DNA of 64,000 nt. It comes from Tetracentron sinense (lineage: Eukaryota; Streptophyta; Magnoliopsida; Trochodendrales; Trochodendraceae). Shown here in pieces: positions 32,765 to 45,119 of the stretch. Positions within the stretch are counted from its first letter, which is position 1. Every line of letters begins with the position of its first letter. The stretch spans positions 36,588,441 to 36,652,440 of the forward strand of contig CM026568.1 of assembly GCA_015143295.1 (NCBI GenBank), given 5' to 3'. The notes beneath the pieces are model-generated. The model saw only the letters and a program-made list of their open reading frames with translations, did no database searches and was not told the DNA's origin. The translations under genes were made by a program, and so were the position numbers.

Positions 32765-33045
32765 ATTCATCCATGCCCATTCATGACAACCACTCCCCTC
32801 TACCAATACCATTGAGGACACCGCTGCTTGATGTGCTTCAAACAGTCAAATGTAATTGTCTTCCTGAAGTTTGTAGAATTTTTCTAAAAGTTAACATGCA
32901 AAATGCAATTCATAACCAAAATAGAAAATAGATGCTAAATATAAACACATGGATTTTAACTTGCCGGATCAAAATCGACGGGAAAGTTGCTACATAAGAG
33001 ATCAATGTACTTCATGGCAAAGATTCCACAGTCATGGCTAAATAA
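32765..33045 (-). pseudogene. Ulp1-like cysteine protease C-terminal relic inside the MULE
   Basis: Reading the minus strand from 33040 gives SHDCGIFAMKYIDLLCSNFP followed by VDFDP. This is the catalytic-cysteine block (DCGIF) of C48/Ulp1 de-SUMOylating proteases with its following helix. A possible last exon starts near 32875 (after ACTTCAG) but hits a stop quickly. The histidine and aspartate blocks that should precede it are not recognisable. Such protease genes are known passengers of plant MULEs. Confidence 0.6.
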
Positions 33046-34334
33046 TGAAGCAAGAATAAACATGTGATCGTTTACATTTATGTATTAATAAACATTAAAA
33101 AAAAGTTAAAACATAAAGAATAATTTGACTTTTAGATCGTTAATTATACTTTATCCAATGCGAATTTTGGGAAACATCACGATCAATCGTGAATTTGTTT
33201 AGAGAAAATAATGATCAACCACAAATTTGTTTATAAAAAGATCAACAAGTGATCGTTTCTATTCCGTTTATTTTCTTTTAAAACAAAACTCTCAAGAATT
33301 TTCAAATTTAACACGAAGAAGAAATCGTTTCTTTTTAAAGAAAATAACAATCTAAACCAATTTCTTCTTAAAGTCATGATCAACTATAACTAGATGATGG
33401 AAAAATCAGGATTAAACATAACACGAAGAAGAGATCGTTTCTTCTTAAAGAAAAATAACACTATATAACATAAAGAGATCGGTTCTTCTTAGAAATAAAA
33501 CCCCCCAAAAATCAAAACCTAAAACCTAAATCAAACCAATTTTACTACAATCTACCAAAAATATTTTTTTAAAATAATAATAAAACTCAGACAACCTAGA
33601 TTGCGAAAAACAAACCATTTTTCTTTTTCTTTCTTAAGAAAAAAAAAAGCTCAGAAAGTGATGACGTCATCCTTCTAAAGGTATTATAGGAATCAAAGAC
33701 TTGACCGTTTGTTTTTATCAATTTTAAAAAAAATATATTGGAAGAGAGTTTTGTGTTTGTTCCTTGGGTATTTTGAAGACCAAAAATCTGAAACCGGATC
33801 TTCTACTTTAGCCTCAAGACCCTCTATCTATACAATTCAACTACTAGTCTTCAAATGTACAAAACCAGAAAAAATCATGTCTACAACAACAATTTTGCAA
33901 CTCAAAGCAACGGGTTAATTACTACAATCTGCAAAAAAATCATCTCAAGAGATGAAGTTCCAAAAGCACAAAGATATTTCTTTTTTTTAAAAAAAAAAGG
34001 GTTTATCGTGAGCTAAAAGCAAATGTGAGAGCACTAACCACCATGGGAGTTAATTGCAGAGCAGCAGCAGGATACGGCAGCTTGAGATGGAGGGAGACGG
34101 CGGGAAGAATGGTGAGGAAGAAGAGAGGTGCAGAGAAGAGATTTACACAGTGATAGGGAGAGACTCTTGAGTTTCTTACATTTACCCTTTATTTTGGTTA
34201 AAGGGTATAATAGACTTAAAAAAACTTTCAGGTGTATTTGAGGAAGATTTTAAAAGTGGGGTGTATTTTGGGGGCCTCAAGAAATCCTGGGTGTATTTAG
34301 GGAAAAATCTCATTAGTTAATGAAGCCAAATCCT

Positions 34335-34510
34335 TTGCTGTGATAACCGGATTTGGCAAATCCGGTTATCACCCTTTGAGGTTACCACGTGTCCCCTTTG
34401 ACACCCCTTAATTGTGGTTAAGATTCACTCACCCCTAGGGTTCACTCAGAATCTTAACCACATTTAAAGGGTGTCAAAGGGGACACATGGCAACCTCAAA
34501 GGCTGTGAAA
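34335..34510. mobile_element. Palindromic MITE copy next to the MULE
   Basis: Begins with the near-perfect palindrome GATAACCGGATTTGG / CAAATCCGGTTATC, then GAGGTTACCACGTGTCCCCT, TTGACACCCCTTAATTGTGG and a short turn, then the complementary arm TTAAAGGGTGTCAAAGGGGAC and CATGGCAACCTCAAAGG. This copy lacks the long AT-rich centre and the outer right end. Confidence 0.75.
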
Positions 34511-34539
34511 ATTAAATGCTGACAGCAAAAAAGTGCCTG

Positions 34540-34956
34540 ATTTGAGAAAAAAAAACTTTTGGAAGAGAAGAATATGGAGGATGAGTGGTTATCCTCTGTT
34601 TATCCTTCTCCAATCTTGTATGTTGCTTGTACGGTCACTTCTCCCCAATTAAAGCTAGTGTGTAATACAGTCATGAATCTAGAAATGGGCCTCTTTCGAG
34701 TTTATGGTGGGGAGAGCTAGCAGGAGTTTACAATGAGAGAGCAGGTGAGGGTTTTTTTTTTTTTTTTGAGGCTAGAGTTTACAGTGAAGAAGAAGACAGT
34801 AGGAGAGAGAAAATTCTCGAGTTTCTTTAAACTCTTTCTTTTGATAAAAGGGTAAAAGGATTTATAATGGTGTCTAGAACATAGAAAAGTAAAATTAAAA
34901 TAGAGTGTATTGGGTCTCTCAAAGAATCCTGGGTGTATTTAGGGAAATATCCCTTT
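34540..34956. mobile_element. Second fragment of a MULE right end
   Basis: Ends with AATCCTGGGTGTATTTAGGGA and AATATCCC, closely matching the right terminus of the 31567-34311 element, preceded by the same AGAGAAAATTCTCGAGTTTCTT and AAAGGGTAAAAGGA context. The matching left end is missing. Confidence 0.65.
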
Positions 34957-34962
34957 CTTTTT

Positions 34963-35140
34963 TTGTTTTTTTTTTTTTAACGAGGAACCCGAAAGCCCGA
35001 CGGGTAAACCCATGTGCATGCAACACCCGCAATCCACATGAACCGATAACACAAGCCATGAGAACCATGGAACCTTGTCCGGGTGGCCAGGGGATGGCAA
35101 GAGTTGAACTGAGGTCCTCCGCTTCTTGAGACATGGTCCC
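34963..35140 (-). mobile_element. Possible SINE, reverse orientation
   Basis: A T-rich tract at about 34963-34979 (poly(A) on the minus strand) precedes a GC-richer body. Its minus-strand 5' part carries a box B-like GGACCTCAGTTCAACTC. A clear box A and target duplication are not found, so this is tentative. Confidence 0.4.
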
Positions 35141-35149
35141 TTGTTAAGT

Positions 35150-36080
35150 ATAGCATCTCAGCTCGACTCAGTTCAATTTGTTCAAACTATGCTCAAGCGA
35201 GCACTCTAGGTTAAGCAATCAAGCAGGCCTTATTTGATTCAGCTCAATTAGAAGCTCAACTTGTTTAGGAGTCGGCTCAACTTATTGTAGATATATAAAA
35301 TATTTATTAACTTTAGGAAAATGATCAACTTACCGGTGTTTTCGATTATGTAACGAAATGGTTGGTCCTCATTGGTCCACCCCCCTTTTTTTAACACTCA
35401 CCAACTGTGGTTAAGATTCACTCATCCCTAGGATTAAGCAACCAAACCTTGGTTCTTAGAAAAACAAAAAACAAAAATTTTAACTTTAATTTAGTTAAGT
35501 TTAACCAAGGTTAAAGCAGTCTTAAAGGGAACACGAGGGGCGCTATGGTACGTTAGATAACGTACTTACGCTAATCACTGCTCTTAATATTATAATGAAA
35601 TTGAAATAAATCTTGAAAGAAAAATGTACATCTAAAATTAGAATTTAATAATGAACTTTACTAAGAAAAATAAGTTTTATTAATAAGATGGAAAAATATA
35701 AAATAAATGTATGTTTTTTATCATGGGTTGTAATGAATTTTAATTTTTAATAAATTAATTTAACAGATAATAATAACAAAAAAAAATTGAAGTTAAAAGC
35801 AGAACTCTGATCTAACTTTTTTCTTTGGTCCGAAGGCTACCCCAAATCTTAGTTTCGAATACAACATATTTTTTTTTTTCTTGTATTATAATTTATTAAT
35901 AAACACTCTTATTAAAATCAAGGAAAATTAAATAAAGTAATTTTGTGAATCAAGCTTGAGTTAATCCGAGCTTGCTTTAGCTCGAATAAAGTTCGAGCTC
36001 GATCAAGCTTATTCAAGCCAAGCTCAAGCATGTTCAAGCCAAGCTCACAGTTGGTCAAGCTCAGCTTGATTACACCCCTA
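35150..36080. mobile_element. Relic of a hAT-like repeat with a nested MITE-like block
   Basis: Sequence rich in AGCTCAA, GAGCTCGA and TCAAGCC ends in GATTACACCCCTA at 36080, the typical end of the family seen intact at 56341-56899; the opposite end is lost. Inside, 35330-35580 has features of the palindromic MITE family (AACTGTGGTTAAGATTCACTC, AAGTTTAACCAAGGTTAAAG). No coding sequence is recognised. Confidence 0.5.
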
Positions 36081-37216
36081 GTAACCCTTCATGAAAAATA
36101 TACGAGCGGAACTGATTTTAACCTATACATAAAACCTAAAAGAATTTATTACACACCATTAAACTACAAATATGTCTTCTTCCTCTTGTCTTAGCAACCT
36201 TAACAATCTTATCATCATCTTATTTTTCTCTCATCTCCAATCAAAGACCCACAACCCCTCATGTCATCACTGTCTTCCCTCTACGAGCTAATCACTGTTT
36301 AGATCAAACTTTACATGTAAATAAGTAGTGGTTGGGGAGCATTAGATTTTTATGTTGCACAAAGAGCATAGGATCCTACCTTAATTATAAAAAGTGTAAT
36401 CATATGTAAATCGAAGCCGCTATAGCTGGAAACTAGAAAATTATGTATGTAATTTCCTCATTTTTCCTTTGTCTCGTGTAGATAGAAGAGATACCTTCTA
36501 GGGTTTTAGCATCAAAACACGATAAACAAAGTAGATATAATTGGTGGAGAGGAAACTCAATGATTGTTAATTTTTTAGTTTACACCCAATATATTTTATT
36601 CCTTGTCTCATAAAATCATGAATCTCCTAATTTAATCACCTATAATCATTCTAGAAAGTTTGTTTTGCTATTCTATTAGAGGGATTTATAATTTTCTTAC
36701 GTAGTTTGATTTGAGTATTGAGTGCATAAGATGAATCATAGTGTACCCATTTTTTAAATGGTTTACGAGGTCTATATCCGACCTCTTAGAGATTATCTTG
36801 ACTGCATAAATTATACGTTATGAGTTTTCTGAGCTGAATTTGAAATTTTACTTATTTTTTATTCTTGAATTGGACATGACTTACTTTTGTCTTCTAAGCA
36901 AGTATGAAGATGAGTTCATGAAGCTTTTGTGAAAAATTGGACATGTTGTTAGGAAACATATGCCAACATTGTAGTTTTTGAAATTGTTGGGCCTAGCCGG
37001 AGATGATCAAAGAGGAAGAATAAATATTTTTAATTTGATAGTATGTAATCGGAATATAAATTTTGTGTATAGTCAACAAAAATTTGTGTGTTCATAGCAC
37101 CATTTCTTGTTTCCATAGAAAGAGCGAATCGCATTGCATGTGACTTAGCACTCTCCAACAAAAATAGCGCATGGAAAAATAAAGTCGTAGGTTTATCTCA
37201 TAGTGTCTTGCTAATA
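36081..37216. other. AT-rich intergenic region, nothing recognised
   Basis: No frame with a recognisable domain, no RNA gene, and no paired repeat ends found. Confidence 0.5.
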
Positions 37217-37382
37217 TGCATCGGGTCACTGAATTGATTCAATGAATCTAGATTATTAAGTAGGCACAAAATGCTAAAGTCTTTCAAAATTATACAGTAT
37301 GCATTGGGTCACTGAATTGATTCAATTGATCTGAATCATCAAGTAGGCAAGAAACGCTAAAGTCTTTCAAATCATACATCAA
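37217..37382. repeat. Tandem duplication of 83 bp
   Basis: Two consecutive units (37217-37299 and 37300-37382) share GGGTCACTGAATTGATTCAA, AAGTAGGCA and GCTAAAGTCTTTCAAA, with several substitutions. Confidence 0.85.
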
Positions 37383-37525
37383 ATGCTCGACTTAGTCTTC
37401 AAAATATTTATACTTCTCTGACTGTCTTCCAAGGTGCATGCTCACAAACAACCTCACTCCTCATCAAGGCATGTATCTTCGATAGATGTTTCGCCCCTCA
37501 TTGTGGTAGCCACCTCGACTGGGTT

Positions 37526-37905
37526 AAGATTAACCGCGATGGGGCTTCTCTCCATAACACATTTGCTACTAGTTTGTGTTGTGTTTCCCGTGATCATACT
37601 AATACGACTCTTGCATCTATTGTAAAGTCGTTGTCAGGGATGATGCTTTAGTAGATGAGGCCGTAGCAGTTTATAAGTCGATTCAATTGGTTTTTTCTAA
37701 AGGTGGCCTAAGATCCAAATTGATAGTGATGCACTCCAACTCATCCAGATGCTTAATGCAACATCGATCACATGACTTTCCCCTTGATCTATCATATTTC
37801 TAAGGATATGTTCAAGAGTATGCAAAAGTTAGAATCTGTCTGGTTCCACTACGTTCCCCGATCATGTAATTATACGACTCATGCCTTATCCTTAGTTGTA
37901 TGTTA
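37526..37905 (+). pseudogene. RNase H-like (RVT_3 type) relic
   Basis: One frame reads WVKINRDGASLHNTFATSLC and then SRDHTNTTLASIVKSL. Later pieces in shifted frames read DEAVAVYKSIQLVFSKGGL, IDSDALQLIQMLN and SVWFHYVPRSCNYTTHALS. This order is that of the plant RNase H-like domain found at the end of many LINEs and in related host proteins. Stops and shifts break it. No reverse transcriptase is found upstream. Confidence 0.65.
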
Positions 37906-39040
37906 ATGTAGATCTGATGGTGTATGTCATGTTGTATATCAAGGCGACCATGATATTCTGCCCTATGCTTGTAATTATATATTTTATATCATATAATGCA
38001 TAATTATCAGATTTTACCCCCAAAAAGTAATCTATATTCGACCATGTTGTTAACTAAAATACCTTGTCGAACAATCGGTTAAAGGCCTCAAGTTTGTACA
38101 CTTTGAACAAAAGCTTATAAATTGATTGAACTTGGTCTTTATCGGCCACTAAAATAGGGTCGTTGACCTCCCAACGAGCCTAGCCCTTAGTGGACCTTTA
38201 AGGATCACAAATTATTTGTAGTCCTTATGACCAAGCAAACCACCCTAACACGAGAGCACCAATAGTATAAAGTAAGGGATTTTAGCAACCAACTGTTGTT
38301 TATACTATTATATAAATACTCTGTTTTAGAAATAAAAAACAATTTACACAAACACAAACACAAAAATTCATTTCACTTGAATTTGGTTCAACCCTATTAG
38401 CGAAATAGCTAAATACACAATTTTATAAAATTGTTTGATTATTGGAAGGATTTCTCGTTGTCTAACTTTAGAATATAGTAGGGTTATTGGATTTTGTTTT
38501 TGGTAGATAGGGTTATTGGATTCATTAAGGCTAGAGTTATTTTATTAACTCGTTTGAGTCAAATCCAAATATATTTAACAAATGGGGTTGCATGTATAAT
38601 ATAGCATTAATGCGGAGTTTGTGCAAACTACTTTCAAAAACAATGAAAGGGAACCTAAAACCAAGTTGATTTGGATAGATTCATGCATATAAAAGATGAA
38701 TGCTAGTTTTATACTATATAATTCAAAAAATAATTCATACTCTCAATATTGAAGCGACAAGTGTTATTAATTTAACCGATTGCTTTTACATATGAGTAAA
38801 ACAATAGTTTTCTCATTCTTTAAAATTAGTATTTTAATCCATTGCAAAAGTTATTGGTTAAAGTAACGATACGATTGCTTTATTAGTAAAAATCTGAAAG
38901 CTTGAGAGTATAGCTAGCATTTCTTTGAATAAAAGTTCACAATGCCTTCTTTTTTTTAACCAGCCATCATTTTATCAAAAGATGAATAAGTTACAATTAG
39001 GTTAGTAAATTAGTGGGCATATCAACCACCTCATTTCAAG
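37906..39040. other. AT-rich intergenic region, nothing recognised
   Basis: No gene-like frame, RNA or paired repeat ends recognised in this stretch. Confidence 0.5.
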
Positions 39041-39438
39041 TAGGGCTGTTAATCGATTTGATATTGATCCGGATCCGATCTGATTAGATGAGAACTAAAT
39101 CCGATTATAATCAGATTGGATTTGGATCAATAGTGATTCAATCTAATTAAAATTCGATTCCATTAGATTATATATAACAATAATAATATCTATATAAATT
39201 TATAAATATACTATAGTACTAATCATTTTTTTATTTCTCTAATTAAAATATTAATTTTTAGATATATTAATGTTAATCGGATCAAATTCATATATTGAAT
39301 AAGTAATCGAATTCAGATTCGAATTGGATAATTTAGAATCCAACGGATCTTGGATCTGATTCGGATACATCAGATTGTTAATAGGATCAGTTTCGGATCT
39401 AGGTAGATCAGGTTCAAATCCAATCCATTTACAATCCA
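39041..39438. mobile_element. hAT-like MITE with perfect 8-bp target duplication
   Basis: Begins TAGGGCTGTTAATCGATT and ends AATCCATTTACAATCCA, weak inverted ends, with a body of GGATC, GAATTC and AATCGGATT-type motifs. The octamer ATTTCAAG is found on both sides (39033-39040 and 39439-39446). Confidence 0.65.
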
Positions 39439-39504
39439 ATTTCAAGGGACTCAAAATTGCACCCACCCCTTAAAGGGCTACACTCCAACCACTTAAGCAA
39501 CTGT

Positions 39505-41968
39505 TGTCGCGACCCAAAATACCCCCTAGGAGTTTGGGATACTTTGGCTCGTGACGTGTCATGTCATATCCAGTACTAAATCATCCTGTAAAAATACACA
39601 AGGCGGAACATAACGGAATCATAATACAGTGCGAAAGCGTGAACTAAGATTTTCTTTCTATACGTATGACTGTATTCCAAGTTTATACAACAATTAAACC
39701 AAAACAAGAGTGGACATGCCCACTCATCAAAATACAAAATGTAATATCATCTCTCTCTCTCTCTCTCAGTAATCACCCTAAGAGGGCCAATAGTCTAAGT
39801 CTCTTGCCTCCACCCGAGGCTCTACTACCGGCTCTACGTATGGCTCCTCCTCACTATAGTCCTCTTCTATCCAAGTACCTGGAGCACAGATGTCATAGGA
39901 AACACGTGCACCTACCGACATAAAATGTACGGCCAAGCATGAAAGACTCAGTGTATACATACTACTAGCTAATAATGTTATAATAACAATAATATCACAT
40001 GGGAGTAATTAAAAGAAAGACCATTCACAAATCATGCTTAAAACCAACATAAACAATCATTCGTCAAATCTTATTTCTTGTGGAAAAAAAAACACCTTCT
40101 ATAGTTCTTATGAGCTTATGAGCCTTGTGAGATTTCTTATGAGACTTCCTTTCGAGATTCTTGTGAGCAAGAGATTAGTATCCTTAAAACTTGGGCTACC
40201 AATCTCCCTGACAATCCACCAAACTTATGAGAACTTCTTGTGAGCAAAAGGTTAGTACCCTTAAACCTGGGCTACCAACCTCCTTGACAATCCACTAGCT
40301 TATGAGAATTTCTTGTGAGTAAGAGGTTAGTACCCGTAAAACTCTGGGCTACCAACCTTTTTGACAATCCTTCAACTTATGAGAATTTCTTATATCTTAG
40401 CTTATGGGCAAGATGTTAGCACCCGAACTATCCTGGGCTACCAACATCCTTGACAATTCACTGTAATCATGCATATGAGATCGCACTCGTATTTCCTTAT
40501 GAGTTTCATTTGTTTGTTTCAATTCTTAGTACTTATGAGAAAACCTCAGTCATGTAAAACATAGAGTGCAAGGAGTGCTTGTGAGCATCATCATGTATAT
40601 ATGGAAAGCTTTAAACATTTTATATGGTTTATACAAGACATGTTGGCATCATAGCATACTTAGACCATTCTAGAATCATAGAATATTTTCATTCATTTCA
40701 TCATGTCATCAAGATCATGACTTTTAAGCCTATCTCATCACATCATACTTAGAATCATTATTTATTTAGAGAAAATAACATTCACTTACACGTATGACTA
40801 TATTTTTCTTTTTATTGAAAAACCCTAACCCTAAAACCCTTAATCATTTGTTGGATCCTAATTAAAATAATTTATCGAGAGTATTAAAAATTTCATTCCA
40901 TACATTCATCATTCTTTCAATCTTTGTATAATAACAAAGCTAGGTAGTGGAAGTATTTACCTCTTGATAAATTCCTATGTTGAAGAAAAACCCTTGAAAA
41001 TAATCCAAGCTAGATGGAGGAAGGCACCACCTTGAGGAAGAAGATTCTTGCTTGATTTGAGCTCTTTTTCTTCAATCCAAAACCCCCTCTTGAAAATCCT
41101 CACTCTTCTTCCTTTCTCTCTCAAGGTCTCTCTTTAGGTTTAGGTTAACTCCAAAACCCCCAAATGATGTTCTATTTATAGGCAATGGGGTTAAAACCCT
41201 AAAAATTCCGCACTAAAGAAACTAATTCGTGTGCCTAGAATCCTTCATAGGCTTCCTACGATCGATCGTAGGTTATCCAGTGAGTTTACCCAGTTTCTGG
41301 GACTTTATGATCGTCTGTAGGTTGTTTATGAATGATCGTAACTTTGACAGAAACTTTCTAGATTTTTCCACTTTGGTAAAACGCCTATAACTGTTGACTT
41401 GCTTATCGGATGTTGACGATTTAACTTGCATTGGAATTTTCATTCAAAGGGGAACAATTTTATATCTAATGGAAAAAACCTAATTTTGAGTTTTTAATTA
41501 CCTAAAAGGGCTCGAAAGTCGACTGGTCTGGAAATGGATTTCAGCAGCCCAGATTTTCAACAGATCCGACTCCGGAAATCTAACTTTTGACTCGATCCCA
41601 AATCAAAATCTGGAAAAATGACAAACATGAAACTCGAAGAGGGTTTAAATACCTTTCCAAAAATTCAAGAATCACTCGATTCTGAGCAGCGGTGACAAAA
41701 CTAAAGCTTCTTAAAGTCGAGGATAATGCTAAGGCATAACCCTTGTTGACACTTAAGAGTATTCTATACTCTTACTTCCTTCATCTCAAACACCCATATT
41801 CTTAAAGAAGTTTTCTTAAAGCTTTAATACATGTCATCATTCATCAGACTCCCAAATATACTAACACAAGGTTCTCATTATCCTTGATAACCCTACAGAG
41901 TATTACAATAGGCTTTAAGCCTTAGACACTATTCACCATATCAAGCCATCAAGATCCGGGGTTCTACA
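39505..41968 (-). mobile_element. Solo LTR 1 of a long-LTR retrotransposon (probably Ty3/gypsy)
   Basis: Ends on the plus strand are TGTCGCGACCCAAAAT and GATCCGGGGTTCTACA; flanks ACTGT and AATGT differ at one base of five. A TATAAATAG box on the minus strand (41180-41172) fixes the orientation. A tandem array of about five 75-bp units lies at about 40100-40460 (unit contains GGGCTACCAACCTCCTTGAC). A block at 39885-39960 (CTACCGACATAAAATGTAC) is shared with the other two solo LTRs. No internal coding domain or second LTR is present. The end sequences and length suggest a Tekay/Del-like chromovirus; this is inference. Confidence 0.75.
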
Positions 41969-41973
41969 AATGT

Positions 41974-42989
41974 AAGGGTAAAACCTGTTTACACATTGGA
42001 AGACTGTGGCAGCATTGCACCATGCATGCAACCTAACTACACTTTCAAATATTTGTGGGTTTAAGCAAGAATACTATGATTCTGAGTTGACCTTCAGCTC
42101 TAATAAAAGTCAGACCCGACTTCTAGCTCGGTGAGAATGCCCCATCATCTGCCCTAATTATTAGTTTAACTAGACCAATACACAGACTTTATAACCGTGT
42201 TGGAACTATCTGAGTTGCAATACCAATACTGAAATCATTTTAGAAAGTTTTGAAATAGAAAAAAATCACTCCCAATCTCGTAAATTCGCGCAAGATCACA
42301 TTGCTCGCATACTAAAGAGGAAAGACTGATTGTCAACCTAATCATAATTGAAAACATACATTACAATCCCTAAAACGTAGACAAATGTGCATGAAAATGA
42401 TTCCTAGTTCGATTAAAAAGTCAGGTTGGAGAAAGAACTAGCAAATCCTAACAAAAAAAAAATAGAAATAAGATTGTTGGAACATATAAAATGATGCAAC
42501 TTCAATCCAATTTTTGACCTAACACTCTCATATACTACAGAGTTGTCATTCTCTTCTATAGTCATCCTATCTTAATAAATTATCGTGTCGACTTGATCGT
42601 TGGAGTGTCTTTGTAGGTCAGACCACCACCGTATCTTGAAAGATAGAGAGTGTTGTAACTAATCAGAAGCGAACATCTGTCACAAATGTATCAAATCAGG
42701 TATTTCCCACTCATCAACCAAGGTGGTGTGTATGTTGTGATGCTTTACATTAGAGAAAAAAAGACATTTGATTAGTTGAATTGACATGTGTTGAAGAATT
42801 GGCTTACGTGTCAACGAAAAGATGACATGTTAAACTTTTATTTTTGGTAGCCGATTCATTAAACTTGACTCGATGCAATATATTAACAATGGTTCAACGC
42901 ATATTGTGAGGACACATGATATTTTCAAGTCGAGATCCTTTGTAGGAATCCTTGTAGACTCTACCTTCGTTAAACACGTACCTACCAAA
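41974..42989. other. Spacer between two solo LTRs, nothing recognised
   Basis: AT-rich unique-looking sequence without recognisable frames or retrotransposon internal domains. That absence supports the view that LTRs 1 and 2 are separate solo LTRs and not the two ends of one element; their orientations are also opposite. Confidence 0.5.
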
Positions 42990-42994
42990 GAGTG

Positions 42995-45114
42995 TGGAGA
43001 GACCCGAATTTCACTCTTGTGAATCCTACAACCATCGAGGTTAGACCTTGTAGGTGTTTAAAGGTTAAAGGGAAAATTGACTTAGCGTCAAAAGGGTAAA
43101 GTGATGAATATTAAAATATGGGTCATAATCAACGTCTATTATTAGTCTTGATGATTAATTCATCTTGACTTATACCTTGGAAGTGATTAAAGGTGTAGAA
43201 GTTTGAGCAAAAAAACAAAATCAGAAAAATATGAAATCTGAGACTTTCGTTCGAACGAATGTCCCATTCGTTTGAACAATATCAGGCCCCTTTCGAATGG
43301 AAATGGTCACGGGTTTTGATTGATTTTCGGGGTTTAACCCTCTTAGGTTTTATAAGGAAAGTGTTTACAGGAGCAAGATGAAGCTTAGATCTCCCTTCTC
43401 AAGCTTGGAATCAATCATTCAAACCTTCTCAACTCTTTCTCAAGCTTTAGACTGTAGGGATTCAGTCTTGCGAGGTCAATATTCTCTACTAAATAGTATG
43501 GTTGTAATCCTTAGCTTAATTTGAGATGAAATGTATGTTAATCCTATAATGAGTTGAAGATTTGCCTATGCTATTGACTATTATGATGACTTTCAAATGA
43601 GAAATGTAAATGAAAGCATGTTGATGATGATTTGAGGTAGAAAATCTCTACTGGATGACCTAGGCATGTTTTCTTATTGAAATAAATTATAAAATTAATG
43701 AATGTGATGCAAATGCTCTAGTTAGCCTACTTTGAATTATGTATATGGTAAATCATGGAAGAAGATGATGATGTAAAGCAAGTTAAATGGGTTAAACTAT
43801 GTGTCTAAATTATATGAGAGCATGTTTAAGACTATGAAATGGAAATTGAAATGCATATGCTGTGTTGATGAAATTCTATTGCTTATACGTCACACACCAA
43901 TAGTATATGAGTACTTGAATTGCATGATCGAAGTTTTGTACGTGTACGGGTATCCGAAAAGTACAGTAAAAAAGATAAAAGAAAGAAAATAAGATGTTAT
44001 TGGGAGAAGGATTGTGTGTTTAGACCATGTACACTACTATCCACCTGATCCCAAGTAAAACAAAAGAAGAACATGCTATTGGGAGGATGCTAGTGTGTTT
44101 AGGCCAGGTACACTACTGGTAATCTAATCTCAAGTAAAACAAAGAATATGCTATTGGGAGGCAATAGTGTGTTTAGACTAGGTACACCACTATTCACTTA
44201 ATCTCAAGTAAAACAATGGAAGAAATGTTATTGGGAGGATGGTAGTGTACGTCAGACCAGGTGCCGACACTAGTCATTTGATCTTAAGTAAAAGAACGAA
44301 CAAAGATATTATTGAGATGGTGCTAGTGTACGTCAGACCAGGTACCGATACTAATTACCTGATCTCAAGTAAAAATGATCAACTTGGTCAAGTTAAGTAA
44401 AAAAATAAAAGATGAAAAAGTGAAAGTAAAAGACATGAAGAAAATGATAAAAGCATATGATTTTCAAAGAAAGTAAAGTAAATTATATAGTTTTGAAAAA
44501 TATGCACATTGATATCGAAGCTATGATTTTTCGCATGCTTGAATTGAAGTATACATGTGATTTGATATTCAAGATATATGAACTGCATATAAAATTCTGT
44601 TATGGTGTTTTGATGATTAAGGTACATGAACTGCATATGAAATCTTATTGTTGTTTTATAACTTCATTATTTAGTAGTTAGTATACATTGAATCTTCCAT
44701 GCTCAGCTGCACTATTATTGTCGGTAGATCCTCATTTTGACATTTGTGCTCCAGCTCCTTAGGTTGAGGAGGAGTACATTGAAGAGAGTCTTGAATAAGA
44801 ACACCCGGTAGAAGGCAAAGGCCTTGACAAGTGATCTTACTTAGACTACTGTTGAGTGAAGAGATTGATCACTTGTATGTATTTGTTTAAAGTGGGGATG
44901 TCCACTTATGACTTTGATTTGTTAGACTTATTTGCTTTGTTAAACTCTTAGTTCGTTCAGTCTCGTTACGTTCTTGGAATACAGTTAAGTATTGTAAAGA
45001 AGAAATTTAGCTTCCACTTTTTAGCATTGCTTTAAATGCTCTTATAGGATGGTTTGAAGCATAAGTCACGAGCCGAAGTCTCATAACTTCTAGGAAAGAT
45101 TTTGGGACGCGACA
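42995..45114 (+). mobile_element. Solo LTR 2, perfect 5-bp target duplication
   Basis: Runs from TGGAGAGACCCGAATTT to GATTTTGGGACGCGACA, flanked by GAGTG on both sides (42990-42994 and 45115-45119). It is in the opposite orientation to LTR 1 and LTR 3. Five units of about 75 bp (ATGCTATTGGGAGG, GTGTTTAG, CCAGGTACACTACT, CTCAAGTAAAAC) form a tandem array at 43990-44375. The shared block is at 44685-44765 (TGTCGGTAG, then TTTGTGCTCCAGCTCC). Length 2,120 bp, no coding domain. Confidence 0.85.
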
Positions 45115-45119
45115 GAGTG

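Larger units (their letters stand above)
31567..34311. mobile_element. Non-autonomous Mutator-like element (MULE) with long inverted ends
   Basis: Both ends read GAGATTTTTCCCTAAATACAC inward, and the match continues for about 85 bp with high identity and more loosely to about 200 bp. A perfect 9-bp target duplication ATTAGTTAA flanks it (31558-31566 and 34312-34320), the signature of Mutator-like elements. The 2,745-bp body has no full transposase but keeps a transposase N-terminal relic (32450-32581, +) and a Ulp1 protease relic (about 32765-33045, -), as in the plant MULE lineages that carry a SUMO-protease-like gene. Many GATCGTGA-type motifs cluster near both ends. Confidence 0.9.

Noticed and set aside
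40812-40840. Telomere-like CCCTAA/CCCTAAA repeats
   Set aside because: Only two or three irregular units inside solo LTR 1; no interstitial telomere array.
39505-45114. One LTR retrotransposon bounded by LTR 1 and LTR 2
   Set aside because: The two LTRs are in opposite orientation, each has its own target duplication, and the 1 kb between them holds no gag or pol.
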